A stretch of DNA of 42,012 nt from assembly GCA_020848815.1 (NCBI GenBank), contig JADLHL010000082.1:1-42012 (forward strand), read 5' to 3'. This document shows, piece after piece, positions 33,249 to 41,353 of the stretch. The position numbers were made by a program, and so were the translations under genes. Each line of letters opens with the position of its first letter. Within the stretch, counting starts at the first letter, position 1. The notes under the pieces are model-generated. The model saw nothing but the letters and a program-made list of their open reading frames with translations. It did no database searches and was not told where the DNA came from. Origin of the DNA: Chitinophagaceae bacterium (GTDB taxonomy: Bacteria; Bacteroidota; Bacteroidia; Chitinophagales; Chitinophagaceae).

Positions 33249-33256
33249 TATATTTG
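33249..33256 (+). promoter_or_regulatory. -7 box of the THX gene
   Basis: TATATTTG, a full match, 24 nt before the THX ATG. The only TTTG upstream (33232-33235) is 13 bp away, closer than usual. Confidence 0.5.
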
Positions 33257-33280
33257 CCGCTCTAATAAAATCAATCAACT

Positions 33281-33403
33281 ATGGGAAGAGGTGATAAAAA
33301 AACCAAGAAGGGCAAGATCTTCAAAGGCTCTTTTGGTAAATCTCGCTTGGCTCGCCCTACGCAAAACAAGCGTAGCGCTGTTATCAAGAAGGAAGAAGCG
33401 TAA
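33281..33403 (+). CDS. 30S ribosomal protein THX
   Basis: This 40-residue, very basic protein starts MGRGDKKTKKGKIFKGSFGK and ends with KKEEA. It matches the THX (bTHX/S31e-like) family first seen in Thermus 30S subunits and common in Bacteroidota, where it sits at the top of the head of the small subunit. It has its own -7 box and terminator, and follows the HU terminator. It is too short for most gene finders, but the sequence is distinctive. Confidence 0.9.
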   Translation: MGRGDKKTKKGKIFKGSFGKSRLARPTQNKRSAVIKKEEA

Positions 33404-33426
33404 TGATACATACGCCCCCGAAAAAA

Positions 33427-33458
33427 TTAAAAGCAACAGTGTTTACTGTTGCTTTTTT
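33427..33458. terminator. Bidirectional terminator between THX and pyrH
   Basis: AAAAGCAACAGT (33429-33440) pairs with ACTGTTGCTTTT (33445-33456), GTTT loop, T-run to 33458. On the minus strand it is followed by AATTTTTT, so it can also end pyrH. Confidence 0.88.
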
Positions 33459-33498
33459 GTTGCGCCACCGGTTGCCCGCAGCTGCTATCTGATTTAGC

Positions 33499-34212
33499 TT
33501 ATTTACTTACCAAAGTGCCCACCTGTTCGCCCATCACCACTTTTTTCAGGTTGCCGGGGGTGTTCATGTCAAAAACAATAATGGGCAGGTTGTTTTCCAT
33601 ACATAACGTAAACGCCGTCATATCCATCACTTTCAGGTTTTTGCTGATGCACTCCTGATAGCTGATTTGCTCGTATTTGGTGGCTGTAGGGTCTTTTTCG
33701 GGGTCGGCAGTGTAAATACCGTCTACACGGGTACCTTTCAAAATTACCTCGGCTTTTATTTCAATAGCCCGTAGTGAACCAGCGGTATCGGTAGTGAAAT
33801 AGGGGTTGCCTGTACCCGCACCAAAAATCACCACCCGGCCTTTTTCGAGGTGGCGCATGGCCCGGCGGCGGATGTATGGCTCTGCCACCGATTCCATTTT
33901 GATGGCGCTTTGCAAACGGGTGTACACGCCAGCTTTTTCCATGGCACTTTGGATGGCCATACCATTAATAACGGTAGCCAGCATCCCCATGTAATCGCCC
34001 TGTGCACGTTCGATACCGGTGTCGGCTTCGTTCATACCGCGGTAAATATTGCCGCCACCAATTACAATGGCTACTTCTACACCTTCGGCCACAATGGATT
34101 TGATTTCGGCAGCGTATTGCGCCAGCACTTTAGGATCGAGGCCAAAAGCATTGTCGCCCATCAGCGACTCACCAGAAAGTTTGAGCAATACCCGTTTGAA
34201 TTTAGCTGCCAT
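33499..34212 (-). CDS. pyrH: UMP kinase
   Basis: This 237-residue bacterial-type UMP kinase of the amino-acid-kinase fold phosphorylates UMP to UDP. Seen: [14 protein letters not shown] (phosphate loop), [25 protein letters not shown] and [13 protein letters not shown], all family signatures. It functions as a hexamer regulated by GTP and UTP in other bacteria. Start ATG 34212. In many genomes frr follows pyrH; here the gene stands alone, ending against the THX terminator. A candidate promoter lies at 34244-34274. Confidence 0.97.
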   Translation of the reverse strand: MAAKFKRVLLKLSGESLMGDNAFGLDPKVLAQYAAEIKSIVAEGVEVAIVIGGGNIYRGMNEADTGIERAQGDYMGMLATVINGMAIQSAMEKAGVYTRLQSAIKMESVAEPYIRRRAMRHLEKGRVVIFGAGTGNPYFTTDTAGSLRAIEIKAEVILKGTRVDGIYTADPEKDPTATKYEQISYQECISKNLKVMDMTAFTLCMENNLPIIVFDMNTPGNLKKVVMGEQVGTLVSK

Positions 34213-34243
34213 GTGTTGGTAATTTTTTACGTAGAAAGTGGCG

Positions 34244-34274
34244 CAAAGAACCTGAAAAAAAAGCGGACAGCAAA
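34244..34274 (-). promoter_or_regulatory. Candidate promoter of pyrH
   Basis: The minus strand has TTTG (34271-34274), a 19-bp spacer and GTTCTTTG (34244-34251). The TTTG half of the -7 box is intact and the TA half is not, so this is moderate. Confidence 0.4.
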
Positions 34275-34297
34275 AAGGAAATGCCTGTACACAACAA

Positions 34298-34318
34298 AGC
34301 CACTCCGATGGAGCGGCT
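34298..34318 (-). terminator. Hairpin between the tRNA-like sequence and pyrH
   Basis: AGCCACTCC (34298-34306) pairs with GGAGCGGCT (34310-34318) over 9 positions (one G-U on the minus-strand RNA) with a 3-nt loop. On the minus strand TTGTTGTG follows, a weak U-tract. It would end a transcript of the tRNA-like sequence. Confidence 0.4.
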
Positions 34319-34333
34319 TGCAAAAAATTGAGT

Positions 34334-34442
34334 CGGGATGACTGGATTCCCCGTCTGCCAAACGGGCAGGGAACCAGCGCCCCCTTTGTGCCGAACGAAG
34401 TGCGCTACCGTCCCGATCGCTATCGGGATGCGCTACATCCCG
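34334..34442 (-). pseudogene. tRNA-Pro(CGG)-like sequence with palindromic inserts in D- and T-loops
   Basis: Read on the minus strand it forms a full cloverleaf. The acceptor is CGGGATG/CATCCCG (34436-34442 with 34334-34340). The D-stem is GCGC/GCGC (34430-34433, 34402-34405). The anticodon stem is CTTCG/CAAAG with one C-A mismatch, and the loop is TTCGGCA with anticodon CGG (34391-34393). The variable loop is GGGGC and the T-stem is GCTGG/CCAGT. The D-loop is 24 nt (usual about 9) and contains the palindrome TCCCGAT-AGCG-ATCGGGA. The T-loop is 28 nt (usual 7): TTC, then a 22-nt palindromic segment, then AAT. Position 37 is C, where tRNA-Pro has G. Removing 36 inserted bases leaves exactly 73. 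CCA is not encoded. It is most likely a decayed or repeat-invaded tRNA-Pro; use in translation is doubtful. Confidence 0.7.
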
Positions 34443-34567
34443 AATGAGGCAATAAAAATACAGTACTACAAAAAATTCATGCGGCAAATTTTTACGCATT
34501 TGCGTTACCCGTAATTGAGTTGAATTGCTGGACCATTTCACTGACTGTTTTGTTTATGCCACAAAAA
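34443..34567. other. Gap between the tRNA-like sequence and mqnC terminator
   Basis: AT-rich, with no supportable gene. On the minus strand a TTTTTTG run near 34471 and TTTTTATTGCC just before the tRNA-like 5' end could be a degenerate promoter for it. Confidence 0.3.
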
Positions 34568-34614
34568 AATCTGTGCATTCGTGGCAGCAAAAAAGGGCCA
34601 CAGATGCACAGATT
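34562..34614 (-). terminator. Repeat-derived terminator of mqnC
   Basis: AATCTGTGCATTCGTGGC (34568-34585) and GCCACAGATGCACAGATT (34597-34614) are complementary over 18 positions with two mismatches. On the minus strand the stem is followed by seven T (34563-34569 region). The arms resemble a common intergenic repeat unit, apparently serving as a terminator. Confidence 0.7.
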
Positions 34615-34662
34615 ATTGACTAGAAATTGAAAGCTACAACTGATGTATGCAGTGCAGCAATA

Positions 34663-35790
34663 TCAATACGTGATCACTTGTTCTTCAATCACTGCCGGCA
34701 GCTCCCGCCATTGGTACAGCTGGTTGCGCAGCTGTGGCTCAAAGCCTGCTTCGGCTATGGCTTCCTGAATGCTCTTGTACGTAAAACGGTGTGGCGCACC
34801 GGCTGCACTCACCACATTTTCTTCGAGCATTATGCTGCCAAAATCGTTGGCGCCTGCATGCAGGCTCATTTGCGCTACGGCCTTACCCACTGTGAGCCAG
34901 CTGGCTTGTATGTTGGTAATATTCGGCAGGAAAATGCGGCTGATGGCAATCATGCGTACATATTCTTCGCTGGTGGTAAGGTTGTGTACACCACGTATGC
35001 GGGTAAGCAGGGTATCTACATCCTGGAAGGTCCATGGAATGAAGGCGGTGAAACCATAGCTGCCTTCCGGCTTACGGCTTTGTACTTCCCGCAATTTTTC
35101 CAAATGCTCAAAGCGTTCCCGCAGGGTTTCTACGTGGCCAAACATCATGGTACCACTGGTAGCCATGTTGAGTTTGTGGGCTTCGTGCATTACATCGAGC
35201 CATTCTTGCGCACCACATTTACCCTTGCTGATGAGACGACGAACCCTGTCGACCAATATTTCGGCACCGGCACCGGGCAGGCTGTCCATACCCGCATCCT
35301 GCAAGGCTTTCAGCACTTCGGCATGGGTGCTTTTTTCCAGCTTGGTGATGTGTGCCACTTCGGGTGGCCCAAGGGCATGCAGGCGAATGTCGGGGAACTC
35401 GGCCTTGATAGCACGGAAAGTGTCGACATAATACTTTAGCCCCAGCTCCGGATGGTGGCCACCTTGCAGCAGCAACTGATCGCCACCCCACTGAATGGTT
35501 TCCACAATTTTTTTGCGATAGGTGTCCATGTCGGTGATGTAGGCTTCGGCATGGCCGGGTATGCGGTAGAAATTGCAAAACTTACAGTTGGCAATGCACA
35601 CATTGGTGGTGTTTACATTGCGGTCTATTTGCCAGGTTACTTTGCCATGCGGCACTTTTTGGCGGCGCAGGGTATCGGCCACGGCCATAAGCTCGGCCAG
35701 TGGAGCCTGTTCAAATAAAAACATGCCTTCTTCAATGGTCAGAAATTCAGACCGAAGGGCTTTGTCGTATAAAGTAGGTAAATGAAACAT
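34663..35790 (-). CDS. mqnC: Cyclic dehypoxanthinyl futalosine synthase
   Basis: This 375-residue radical SAM enzyme of the futalosine route to menaquinone has the [4Fe-4S] motif CxxxCxxC at Cys65, Cys69 and Cys72 (NVCIANCKFC). The N-terminal LTIEEGMFLFEQAPL and the central HALGPPEVAHI and LPGAGAEILVDRVRRLISKGKC are typical of MqnC and separate it from MqnE and CofG. It cyclises dehypoxanthine futalosine. I start at MFHLPTLYDKAL (35790), 58 nt below a consensus promoter. No other mqn gene is in the window, so the pathway is dispersed. It is divergent from the aspartic protease gene. Confidence 0.93.
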   Translation of the reverse strand: MFHLPTLYDKALRSEFLTIEEGMFLFEQAPLAELMAVADTLRRQKVPHGKVTWQIDRNVNTTNVCIANCKFCNFYRIPGHAEAYITDMDTYRKKIVETIQWGGDQLLLQGGHHPELGLKYYVDTFRAIKAEFPDIRLHALGPPEVAHITKLEKSTHAEVLKALQDAGMDSLPGAGAEILVDRVRRLISKGKCGAQEWLDVMHEAHKLNMATSGTMMFGHVETLRERFEHLEKLREVQSRKPEGSYGFTAFIPWTFQDVDTLLTRIRGVHNLTTSEEYVRMIAISRIFLPNITNIQASWLTVGKAVAQMSLHAGANDFGSIMLEENVVSAAGAPHRFTYKSIQEAIAEAGFEPQLRNQLYQWRELPAVIEEQVITY

Positions 35791-35847
35791 AAGTATGATA
35801 TAACAAAAAAGAGCTGCTGCTGTTGTATGCCATGCAGCGGAGGTGAG

Positions 35848-35877
35848 CAAAAGTAAGCCTTCGTGTATGAATGCAAA
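35848..35877 (-). promoter_or_regulatory. Promoter of mqnC
   Basis: The minus strand has TTTG (35874-35877), an 18-bp spacer and TACTTTTG (35848-35855), both exact consensus matches. The leader is about 50 nt. Confidence 0.8.
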
Positions 35878-35921
35878 TGATACAATAGCACCAATGCTAT
35901 TTGCCTGTAAATTGTACCTGA

Positions 35922-37172
35922 ATGATTGCGCAACTCTCTTTCTACGTAAAACAACTTTCCATTCGTTGGTGGCTGTGCCTGCTGTTGTACCCGGGCTTAT
36001 CGGCCACAGCACAAACAAAGGATGCAGCGGCAATGCTGCTGACCACTTTCAGGTTTGAGCAAATGACCGGTGGAATTATTCTGCTGAAAGCTACGATAGA
36101 CAATCATTCCGACTCACTGAATTTTATACTTGACACGGGTAGCGGCGGCATATCGCTGGATAGCATTACCTGCCAGCGGTTGGGTATTCGCACAGAAGCC
36201 AGCAACCGCACCATACGCGGAATAGCGGGTGTAAAACAGGTAGATTTTGCCTATAATCATACCCTGCACTTGCCCGGGTTGAAAGTACCCGGCATGAACT
36301 TTCACATCAACGATTATGAACTGCTGACCAGCGTGTACGGGATAAAAATTGACGGCATCATCGGCTTTAGTTTGTTTTCGAGATACATTGTTTCGCTCAA
36401 CTACGATAGCCACGAAATAGCCCTCTACACCCAAGGCAAAATACCGTACCCCGAAAGAGGCTTTTTTTTGACACCCACTATTGCCGGCCTGCCTATACAA
36501 GATGCCAGCGTAGCCGACCAGAGCAAAAGAACGGGGCGTTTTTACCTGGATACAGGCGCTGGATTAAACCTGCTTTTTTCATCGGCCTATGTGCGGGATA
36601 GTGGACTTTTTGCCCAAAATAAACAACGTTATGCTACCGTAGCCGAAGGCCTTGGCGGTAAAACATCGATGGAAATGACCGTGCTGAAAAAGTTTAAACT
36701 GGGGCCGTATGGGTTTAGAAATGTACCGGTGTACATGTTCGACGATGAATTTAACGTGACCGCTTACCCACAGCTGGGCGGCCTTATTGGCAATGATATT
36801 TTACGCCGCTTCAATGCCATTATTGATTATAGCACCAGTCGTTTTCACCTTACCCCCAACACCCATTTTTACGATGCCTTCGACTACTCTTATACAGGCT
36901 TGGGTATGTATCAGCAAGACGATCTGATAGTAATAAGCGATGTAATACCAGGCTCACCAGCCGATAAAGCAGGCATGCAGGTAAATGATGTGGTGGTGGC
37001 CATAGAAAATAATTTGACCAACAACATTCAAACCTACAAGCAACTACTCATGCAGTCGGGTAAAAAAGTGCGGTTGGTATTATCCAGAGACAATGAACTG
37101 TTTGAGTGCACTTTATATATTGAATCCATCAGAAAAAAACTGACCGCAAAAGCCAGCCCCAAAAGCAAATAA
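35922..37172 (+). CDS. Two-lobed retropepsin-like aspartic protease with PDZ domain
   Basis: This 416-residue protein has a signal or anchor segment (about 10-30). Two retropepsin-like lobes follow, each with an active-site motif: Asp71 in FILDTGSGG and Asp210 in FYLDTGAGLN. Each lobe also has its later hydrophobic-Gly motif (DGIIGFSLFSRY; GGLIGNDILRRF). A PDZ domain (about 325-405) starts TGLGMYQQDDLIVISDV and includes PGSPADKAGMQVNDVVVAIE. Thus both catalytic Asp residues are in one chain, unlike homodimeric retropepsins. It probably acts in the periplasm or on the cell surface, with PDZ recognising C-termini. Substrate unknown. The Lys/Ser-rich tail is short. It precedes the secreted endonuclease gene by 117 bp. 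Confidence 0.85.
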   Translation: MIAQLSFYVKQLSIRWWLCLLLYPGLSATAQTKDAAAMLLTTFRFEQMTGGIILLKATIDNHSDSLNFILDTGSGGISLDSITCQRLGIRTEASNRTIRGIAGVKQVDFAYNHTLHLPGLKVPGMNFHINDYELLTSVYGIKIDGIIGFSLFSRYIVSLNYDSHEIALYTQGKIPYPERGFFLTPTIAGLPIQDASVADQSKRTGRFYLDTGAGLNLLFSSAYVRDSGLFAQNKQRYATVAEGLGGKTSMEMTVLKKFKLGPYGFRNVPVYMFDDEFNVTAYPQLGGLIGNDILRRFNAIIDYSTSRFHLTPNTHFYDAFDYSYTGLGMYQQDDLIVISDVIPGSPADKAGMQVNDVVVAIENNLTNNIQTYKQLLMQSGKKVRLVLSRDNELFECTLYIESIRKKLTAKASPKSK

Positions 37173-37262
37173 CCGGGGCAAAACAAATGCTATCGTTTAT
37201 CAATTGACCGTTGTTTGCTGCTCGTTTACCTAAACTTAAGGCTGCTGCATTGGCGTTACCTG

Positions 37263-37270
37263 TACTTTTG
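37263..37270 (+). promoter_or_regulatory. -7 box of the endonuclease gene
   Basis: TACTTTTG, a full match, 19 nt before the ATG at 37290. No good -33 TTTG is seen at normal distance. Confidence 0.5.
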
Positions 37271-37289
37271 CGCCAAATTTTTTGGATAC

Positions 37290-39725
37290 ATGAAAAGACT
37301 TTTACCCCTTTTAATGCTCTTGGTTTCGGCCAGTGCATGGGCACAGGTAAGCATTACTGCCCTTAGTACGGCTTACACACAAAATTTTAATACCCTCGAT
37401 AATACAACGGGGGTGACTGGCTCTTCAGTAGCACTGCCCACCGGCTGGTTGATTTTTGAAAATGGCACCGGCACCAGCCCCTTGCAGGATGGATTGTATG
37501 CGGTAGACAACGGTACGTTGAACAATGGCAATGCGTATAGCTATGGTGCTCCCTCCAGTACAGACAGGGCTTTGGGCTTATTGCAAAGTGGCAGTGTAAA
37601 CCCTAGCATTGGTGTTGCTTTTACCAACAATACCGGCGGCGTTATCAATAGCCTTACCATCTCTTACAGGGGCGAAATGTGGCGGATTGGTGTTACCAAC
37701 CGTGGCGGTGCCGACCGTATCGATTTTCAATACAGTATCGATGCCAGCAGCCTTTCTACCGGCACCTGGACGGATATAAACAGTCTCGACTATTCCTCTT
37801 CCGTTATCAGCGGCACCACAGGTCCGCTGGATGGCAATGCCACCGGCAATTTCACTAACGTTTCTTCTTCCATCACAGGCCTCAACATACCCAATGGGGC
37901 TACTTTTTACCTGCGTTGGACAGACTTCAATATTGCCTCTAACGACGATGGCTTGGGTGTAGATGACTTTAGCCTTACGGCAGAAGGTACTCCAGGTGTA
38001 TTTTGCAGCAGCCCATCAGCTGCCCCTACCAATCTGGTACTTACAACTGCCAGCACCGCTATTGCAGGTTCATTTACAGGCAGTGCCAGTGCCGATGGTT
38101 ATGTGGTATTTCGCAGCACCAGCAGCAGCCTTGGCTTTACACCTTTTGATGGCATTCCTTACACAGCTGGCCAAACCGTAGGTACCGGCGTGGTAGTGTA
38201 CACTGGCACGAACACTTCATTTTCTGCTACTGGCCTTACTGCTGGTACCCAGTACTATTTCTTCGTATTTAGCCTCAATGGATTTGCCTGCAGCAATGGC
38301 CCCTTGTATTTTGGTACTTCGCTCAATGGTAGCGCCACCACCACCACCGGCAGCACCAACGACTGGCCGGAGGGCTACTACGATGGTGCCATCGGCCTGA
38401 GCTGTGCACCTCTAAAAACGGCGCTGAAAACAGCCATTACCACAGGTAATACACCAAAAACATATGGCGATTTGTGGACGCAATATCTCATCAGCGATAT
38501 TAAACCACGTGAAGTGGGTACCGGCTCAGCCAATGTAATTTGGGATATCTACAGCGATAACCCCACCGGTACCGACCCGTACAACTTTACACCCGGAACT
38601 GTAGCCAGCGGTGGCCAGCAAGACGATGGCTCTGGCGGTGCCAGTGAAGGTGACAGATACAACCGTGAGCACACTGTGCCACTCAGTTGGTTCGATGGTA
38701 ATACTGGTAGTGCCGGCGCAGCTACCGATTACCTGCACATTATGCCTACCGATAAGTTTGTAAATAACCAACGTGGAAGTTATATCTACGGTGAAGTAAG
38801 CAACCCCACCTGGACCAGCCAGAATGGTAGCAAACTTGGGCCCAATTCCTTTGCCGGCCTTACCGGTACTGCGTTTGAACCCATCAACGAATACAAGGGT
38901 GATGTGGCACGTGCCTTCCTGTATTTCGTAACCCGCTATCAGGATAACATGACCAGCTACAGCGGTGGTGGTTTTGGTACACAAGCTTTTGACAACAGTG
39001 CTTTCCCAAGTGTTGATATAGACTACCTGCGCCTGATGATTAAATGGCACAATCAGGACCCCGTAAGCCAAAAAGAACGTGACCGCAACAACGCGGCATA
39101 CACTTTTCAGCGCAACCGCAATCCCTACATCGACCGTCCGGAATACGTATCTCAGGTGTGGAACAGCACTTGTGCCGGTTTGGGTGCATTGCCTGTAACC
39201 CTGGAGTGGTTTAAAGGAGCTCTCAAAGGCACCAACGTACAACTGGAATGGCAGAACAGCAACGAAGCCAACTTTAGCCGCTACGAAATACAGCGTAGTG
39301 TAAATGGCACCGATTATCAAACCATTGCTACTGTAAATGGCCGCAATATCCGCAACTATACTTACAGCGATGATGTAAGCAAGCTCGGTGGCCGTCGTTT
39401 GTACTACCGCCTCAACATGGTAGATAAAGATGGCAGCAGCAAACTGAGCAGTGTGTTTACCATTCACCTGCAGGCCAATGTACGCTTTCAGGTATACCCC
39501 AACCCTGCCAGCAGCAACATTACCGTAGAACTGGGCAGCAGCCTCTTCAGCGGTAGCCTGATTGTAACCGACATGACCGGCCGTAGCGTTTACAGCCGTC
39601 AGCTGAGCAACCAGCGTGGCCAGGTAGCAGTATCGGTACAGCAACTGCCTGCCGGCCGCTATTTGGTACAGCTCAAAGCCGACAACGGCACCGTGAGCAG
39701 CCAGTCGTTCAACGTGGCCCGTTAA
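37290..39725 (+). CDS. T9SS-secreted endonuclease I
   Basis: This 811-residue secreted protein has, in order: a signal peptide (1-19, ending AWAQ); a beta-rich N-terminal domain (25-232); an Fn3-like domain (245-350); an endonuclease I domain (about 355-645) with the catalytic motif RYNREHTVPLSWF (His461), YLHIMPTDKFVNNQRG and IYGEV; an Fn3-like segment (655-735); and a T9SS type A sorting domain (738-811) starting FQVYPNPASSNITVEL. The enzyme degrades DNA outside the cell, for nutrient scavenging or biofilm DNA turnover. ATG 37290 is chosen for the signal peptide and the -7 box. All active-site residues of the family appear present. It ends in a strong bidirectional terminator. Confidence 0.92.
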   Translation: MKRLLPLLMLLVSASAWAQVSITALSTAYTQNFNTLDNTTGVTGSSVALPTGWLIFENGTGTSPLQDGLYAVDNGTLNNGNAYSYGAPSSTDRALGLLQSGSVNPSIGVAFTNNTGGVINSLTISYRGEMWRIGVTNRGGADRIDFQYSIDASSLSTGTWTDINSLDYSSSVISGTTGPLDGNATGNFTNVSSSITGLNIPNGATFYLRWTDFNIASNDDGLGVDDFSLTAEGTPGVFCSSPSAAPTNLVLTTASTAIAGSFTGSASADGYVVFRSTSSSLGFTPFDGIPYTAGQTVGTGVVVYTGTNTSFSATGLTAGTQYYFFVFSLNGFACSNGPLYFGTSLNGSATTTTGSTNDWPEGYYDGAIGLSCAPLKTALKTAITTGNTPKTYGDLWTQYLISDIKPREVGTGSANVIWDIYSDNPTGTDPYNFTPGTVASGGQQDDGSGGASEGDRYNREHTVPLSWFDGNTGSAGAATDYLHIMPTDKFVNNQRGSYIYGEVSNPTWTSQNGSKLGPNSFAGLTGTAFEPINEYKGDVARAFLYFVTRYQDNMTSYSGGGFGTQAFDNSAFPSVDIDYLRLMIKWHNQDPVSQKERDRNNAAYTFQRNRNPYIDRPEYVSQVWNSTCAGLGALPVTLEWFKGALKGTNVQLEWQNSNEANFSRYEIQRSVNGTDYQTIATVNGRNIRNYTYSDDVSKLGGRRLYYRLNMVDKDGSSKLSSVFTIHLQANVRFQVYPNPASSNITVELGSSLFSGSLIVTDMTGRSVYSRQLSNQRGQVAVSVQQLPAGRYLVQLKADNGTVSSQSFNVAR

Positions 39726-39741
39726 TAGCACATTTCATATA

Positions 39742-39784
39742 CAATAAAAAAAGCCGGAGCTATCTGCTTCGGCTTTTTTTATTG
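39742..39784. terminator. Bidirectional terminator between endonuclease and PAS genes
   Basis: CAATAAAAAAAGCCG (39742-39756) and CGGCTTTTTTTATTG (39770-39784) are complementary over 15 bp with further GAGC/GCTT pairing inside. The stop codon of the minus-strand gene (39779-39781) lies in the stem. Confidence 0.88.
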
Positions 39785-40882
39785 ATGGCTTACTCTCTTT
39801 TTTTTGGCAGCGGATATTTGACTCAATGGCACACTTGCATTTACAAAACAACCCTTTGGCAATCCGGATGTAACTGTAACAGTACCATGATGACGTTCAA
39901 TTCGTCCCTTCATTTTTATAAATGCTTGCTCCGATTCTGCTGTTGCATTATCAAATGAGCTATTGTCCTCCATTTTCAAGTTTAATTGTCCATTTATATC
40001 TGCAAGCGTGACACTCAATTTTTCCTGGTTTGAATTTTTAAGTATGAACTTCAGGTGATCTTCTACAATTCTGTAAATCATCAGCTGGGTATCATAATCC
40101 ATCGAATCCATGTGTTTGCTACTGTTATTAAAATCAATTTTCATGACTAAAGGAGTAGACAACCGGGCAATCATGTCCGCTAATGCACCTTCAATGCCAA
40201 TTATTTTAATGCGGGGCACATTTAAAATATCATTGAGTTGGTCCAACTCTTTTGAGGCTGTCGTTAAAATCGTCGCTGTTTCTTTCAGGCGTTTTTCATT
40301 CATGTGCCCACCATGTCCAATCATGCCATTCATCATTTTGGCAGCTGACAGTAATTGTGCTACTCTTTCATTCAGCCGGTAATTAATCACAAATCTGTCT
40401 AACTCAGATTCTTGAATGACATTCTCTGTAATCAGTTGGAGGTTTTCACGAATACCTTTCTCTCGAGTTATATCTGCTGACTTTCGCTTGGTTATATCTT
40501 GTACAATGCCTACCAGTTTTGCGGTTTTACCTTTTACCAATATGGGCTTCATCTTCAGATGAACCCAAAAGAGCTTACCCTTAGCCGTTACTTTAATGAA
40601 TTCACCTTCGTGCTCTTTGCCAGTTTGGATGGCCCTTTGCAGTAGCATCCTTACAACTTCGCGGTGTTCGGGAATGTAAAAATTAATCGAGGTTTCGAGA
40701 TCTACTGGTGTGCCAATGGGCAACTGATGCATTCTATACGTTTCATGCAACCATATAGCTTTTTTTGAAAGGACATCAAACTCCCATCCACCCACTTTGG
40801 CTAATCGGGTGCACTGCGTCAGAAACACTGCCTGTGCTTCTGCAGACATATGCTGTAGGCTACGGTTACCGTAGTGTTTCAT
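39779..40882 (-). CDS. PAS-domain protein with degenerate histidine-kinase core
   Basis: This 367-residue cytoplasmic protein has a PAS_3-type domain (about 25-135: VGGWEFDVLSKKAIWLHETYRMH to VGIVQDITKRK), a helical dimerisation region (155-225) and an ATPase-like C-terminus (230-355). In the helix aligned with HisKA_3-type kinases (usual pattern LHDxVxQLL) the sequence is LNERVAQLL, so the phosphoacceptor His is Asn171. The N-box reads EDHLKFILKN without the usual Asn, and the D-box EDNSSFD lacks the glycines. Only the last motif, RIERHHGTVTVTSGLPKG, looks normal. It is probably a pseudokinase sensor. No response regulator gene is adjacent. Start at ATG 40882; a frame open to 41050 covers the promoter. 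Confidence 0.78.
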   Translation of the reverse strand: MKHYGNRSLQHMSAEAQAVFLTQCTRLAKVGGWEFDVLSKKAIWLHETYRMHQLPIGTPVDLETSINFYIPEHREVVRMLLQRAIQTGKEHEGEFIKVTAKGKLFWVHLKMKPILVKGKTAKLVGIVQDITKRKSADITREKGIRENLQLITENVIQESELDRFVINYRLNERVAQLLSAAKMMNGMIGHGGHMNEKRLKETATILTTASKELDQLNDILNVPRIKIIGIEGALADMIARLSTPLVMKIDFNNSSKHMDSMDYDTQLMIYRIVEDHLKFILKNSNQEKLSVTLADINGQLNLKMEDNSSFDNATAESEQAFIKMKGRIERHHGTVTVTSGLPKGCFVNASVPLSQISAAKKKRVSHQ

Positions 40883-40986
40883 TTCTAATGTCTTTATTCC
40901 TGCTCTGAGAAGTAAATGCAGGTCCTGAAAAGCAAACAAATCGAAAAGTGATAAAGTGTGGGCTAAAAAACAAAGCCTGATGAATG

Positions 40987-40994
40987 CAAATATA
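40987..40994 (-). promoter_or_regulatory. -7 box of the PAS-protein gene
   Basis: The minus strand reads TATATTTG, a full match, 104 nt before the ATG at 40882. The -33 region is poor. Confidence 0.45.
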
Positions 40995-41319
40995 AATTTA
41001 AGGTTTTTTTTAACACCCCGCCTTCTATTCTGCAATCCTTTGGTCGTCAATCGGGGAAGAAATTTGATCTGCCGTTCCTTTATATGGGACTGTTGAACAT
41101 ATAATCCTGCCCTTCAAATGAGACTGGAAAGCGGATTCAACATTCGGAAATTCAGATAATTTTTTGGCAGCCTATTGTGTGTACTAAGGCAGCAGCCAAT
41201 ATGGTTAGGTCATTACATTTTTATACTCTTCTTATACCATTCATCCTCCGGAAGTACTTCCTTGAGCTCTTCATATATCTATGTGAAACAAGTACTTAAG
41301 CTATAACCTAATGTTGAAA

Positions 41320-41347
41320 TTTGCTTGGCTTTTCTTTCCGACATTTG
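41320..41347 (+). promoter_or_regulatory. Promoter of the M16 peptidase gene
   Basis: TTTG (41320-41323), a 16-bp spacer and GACATTTG (41340-41347, one mismatch). The box ends 6 nt before the ATG at 41354, predicting a leaderless or near-leaderless transcript. Confidence 0.4.
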
Positions 41348-41353
41348 CCCCTT

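Larger units (their letters stand above)
40883..41353. other. Intergenic region between PAS and M16 genes
   Basis: 471 bp without a supportable gene. It holds the -7 box of the PAS gene (40987-40994) and that of the M16 gene (41340-41347); otherwise it is plain AT-rich sequence without clear repeats. Confidence 0.5.

Noticed and set aside
34443..34541. Minus-strand frame through the tRNA-like sequence as a protein gene
   Set aside because: The 104-codon frame (34227-34541) runs through the tRNA-like cloverleaf and hairpins and has no protein features.
38526..39731. Long open frame of 401 codons on the minus strand
   Set aside because: It lies wholly inside the endonuclease I gene in antisense, has no recognisable domain, and the sense frame has a full domain set; it is a codon-usage shadow.
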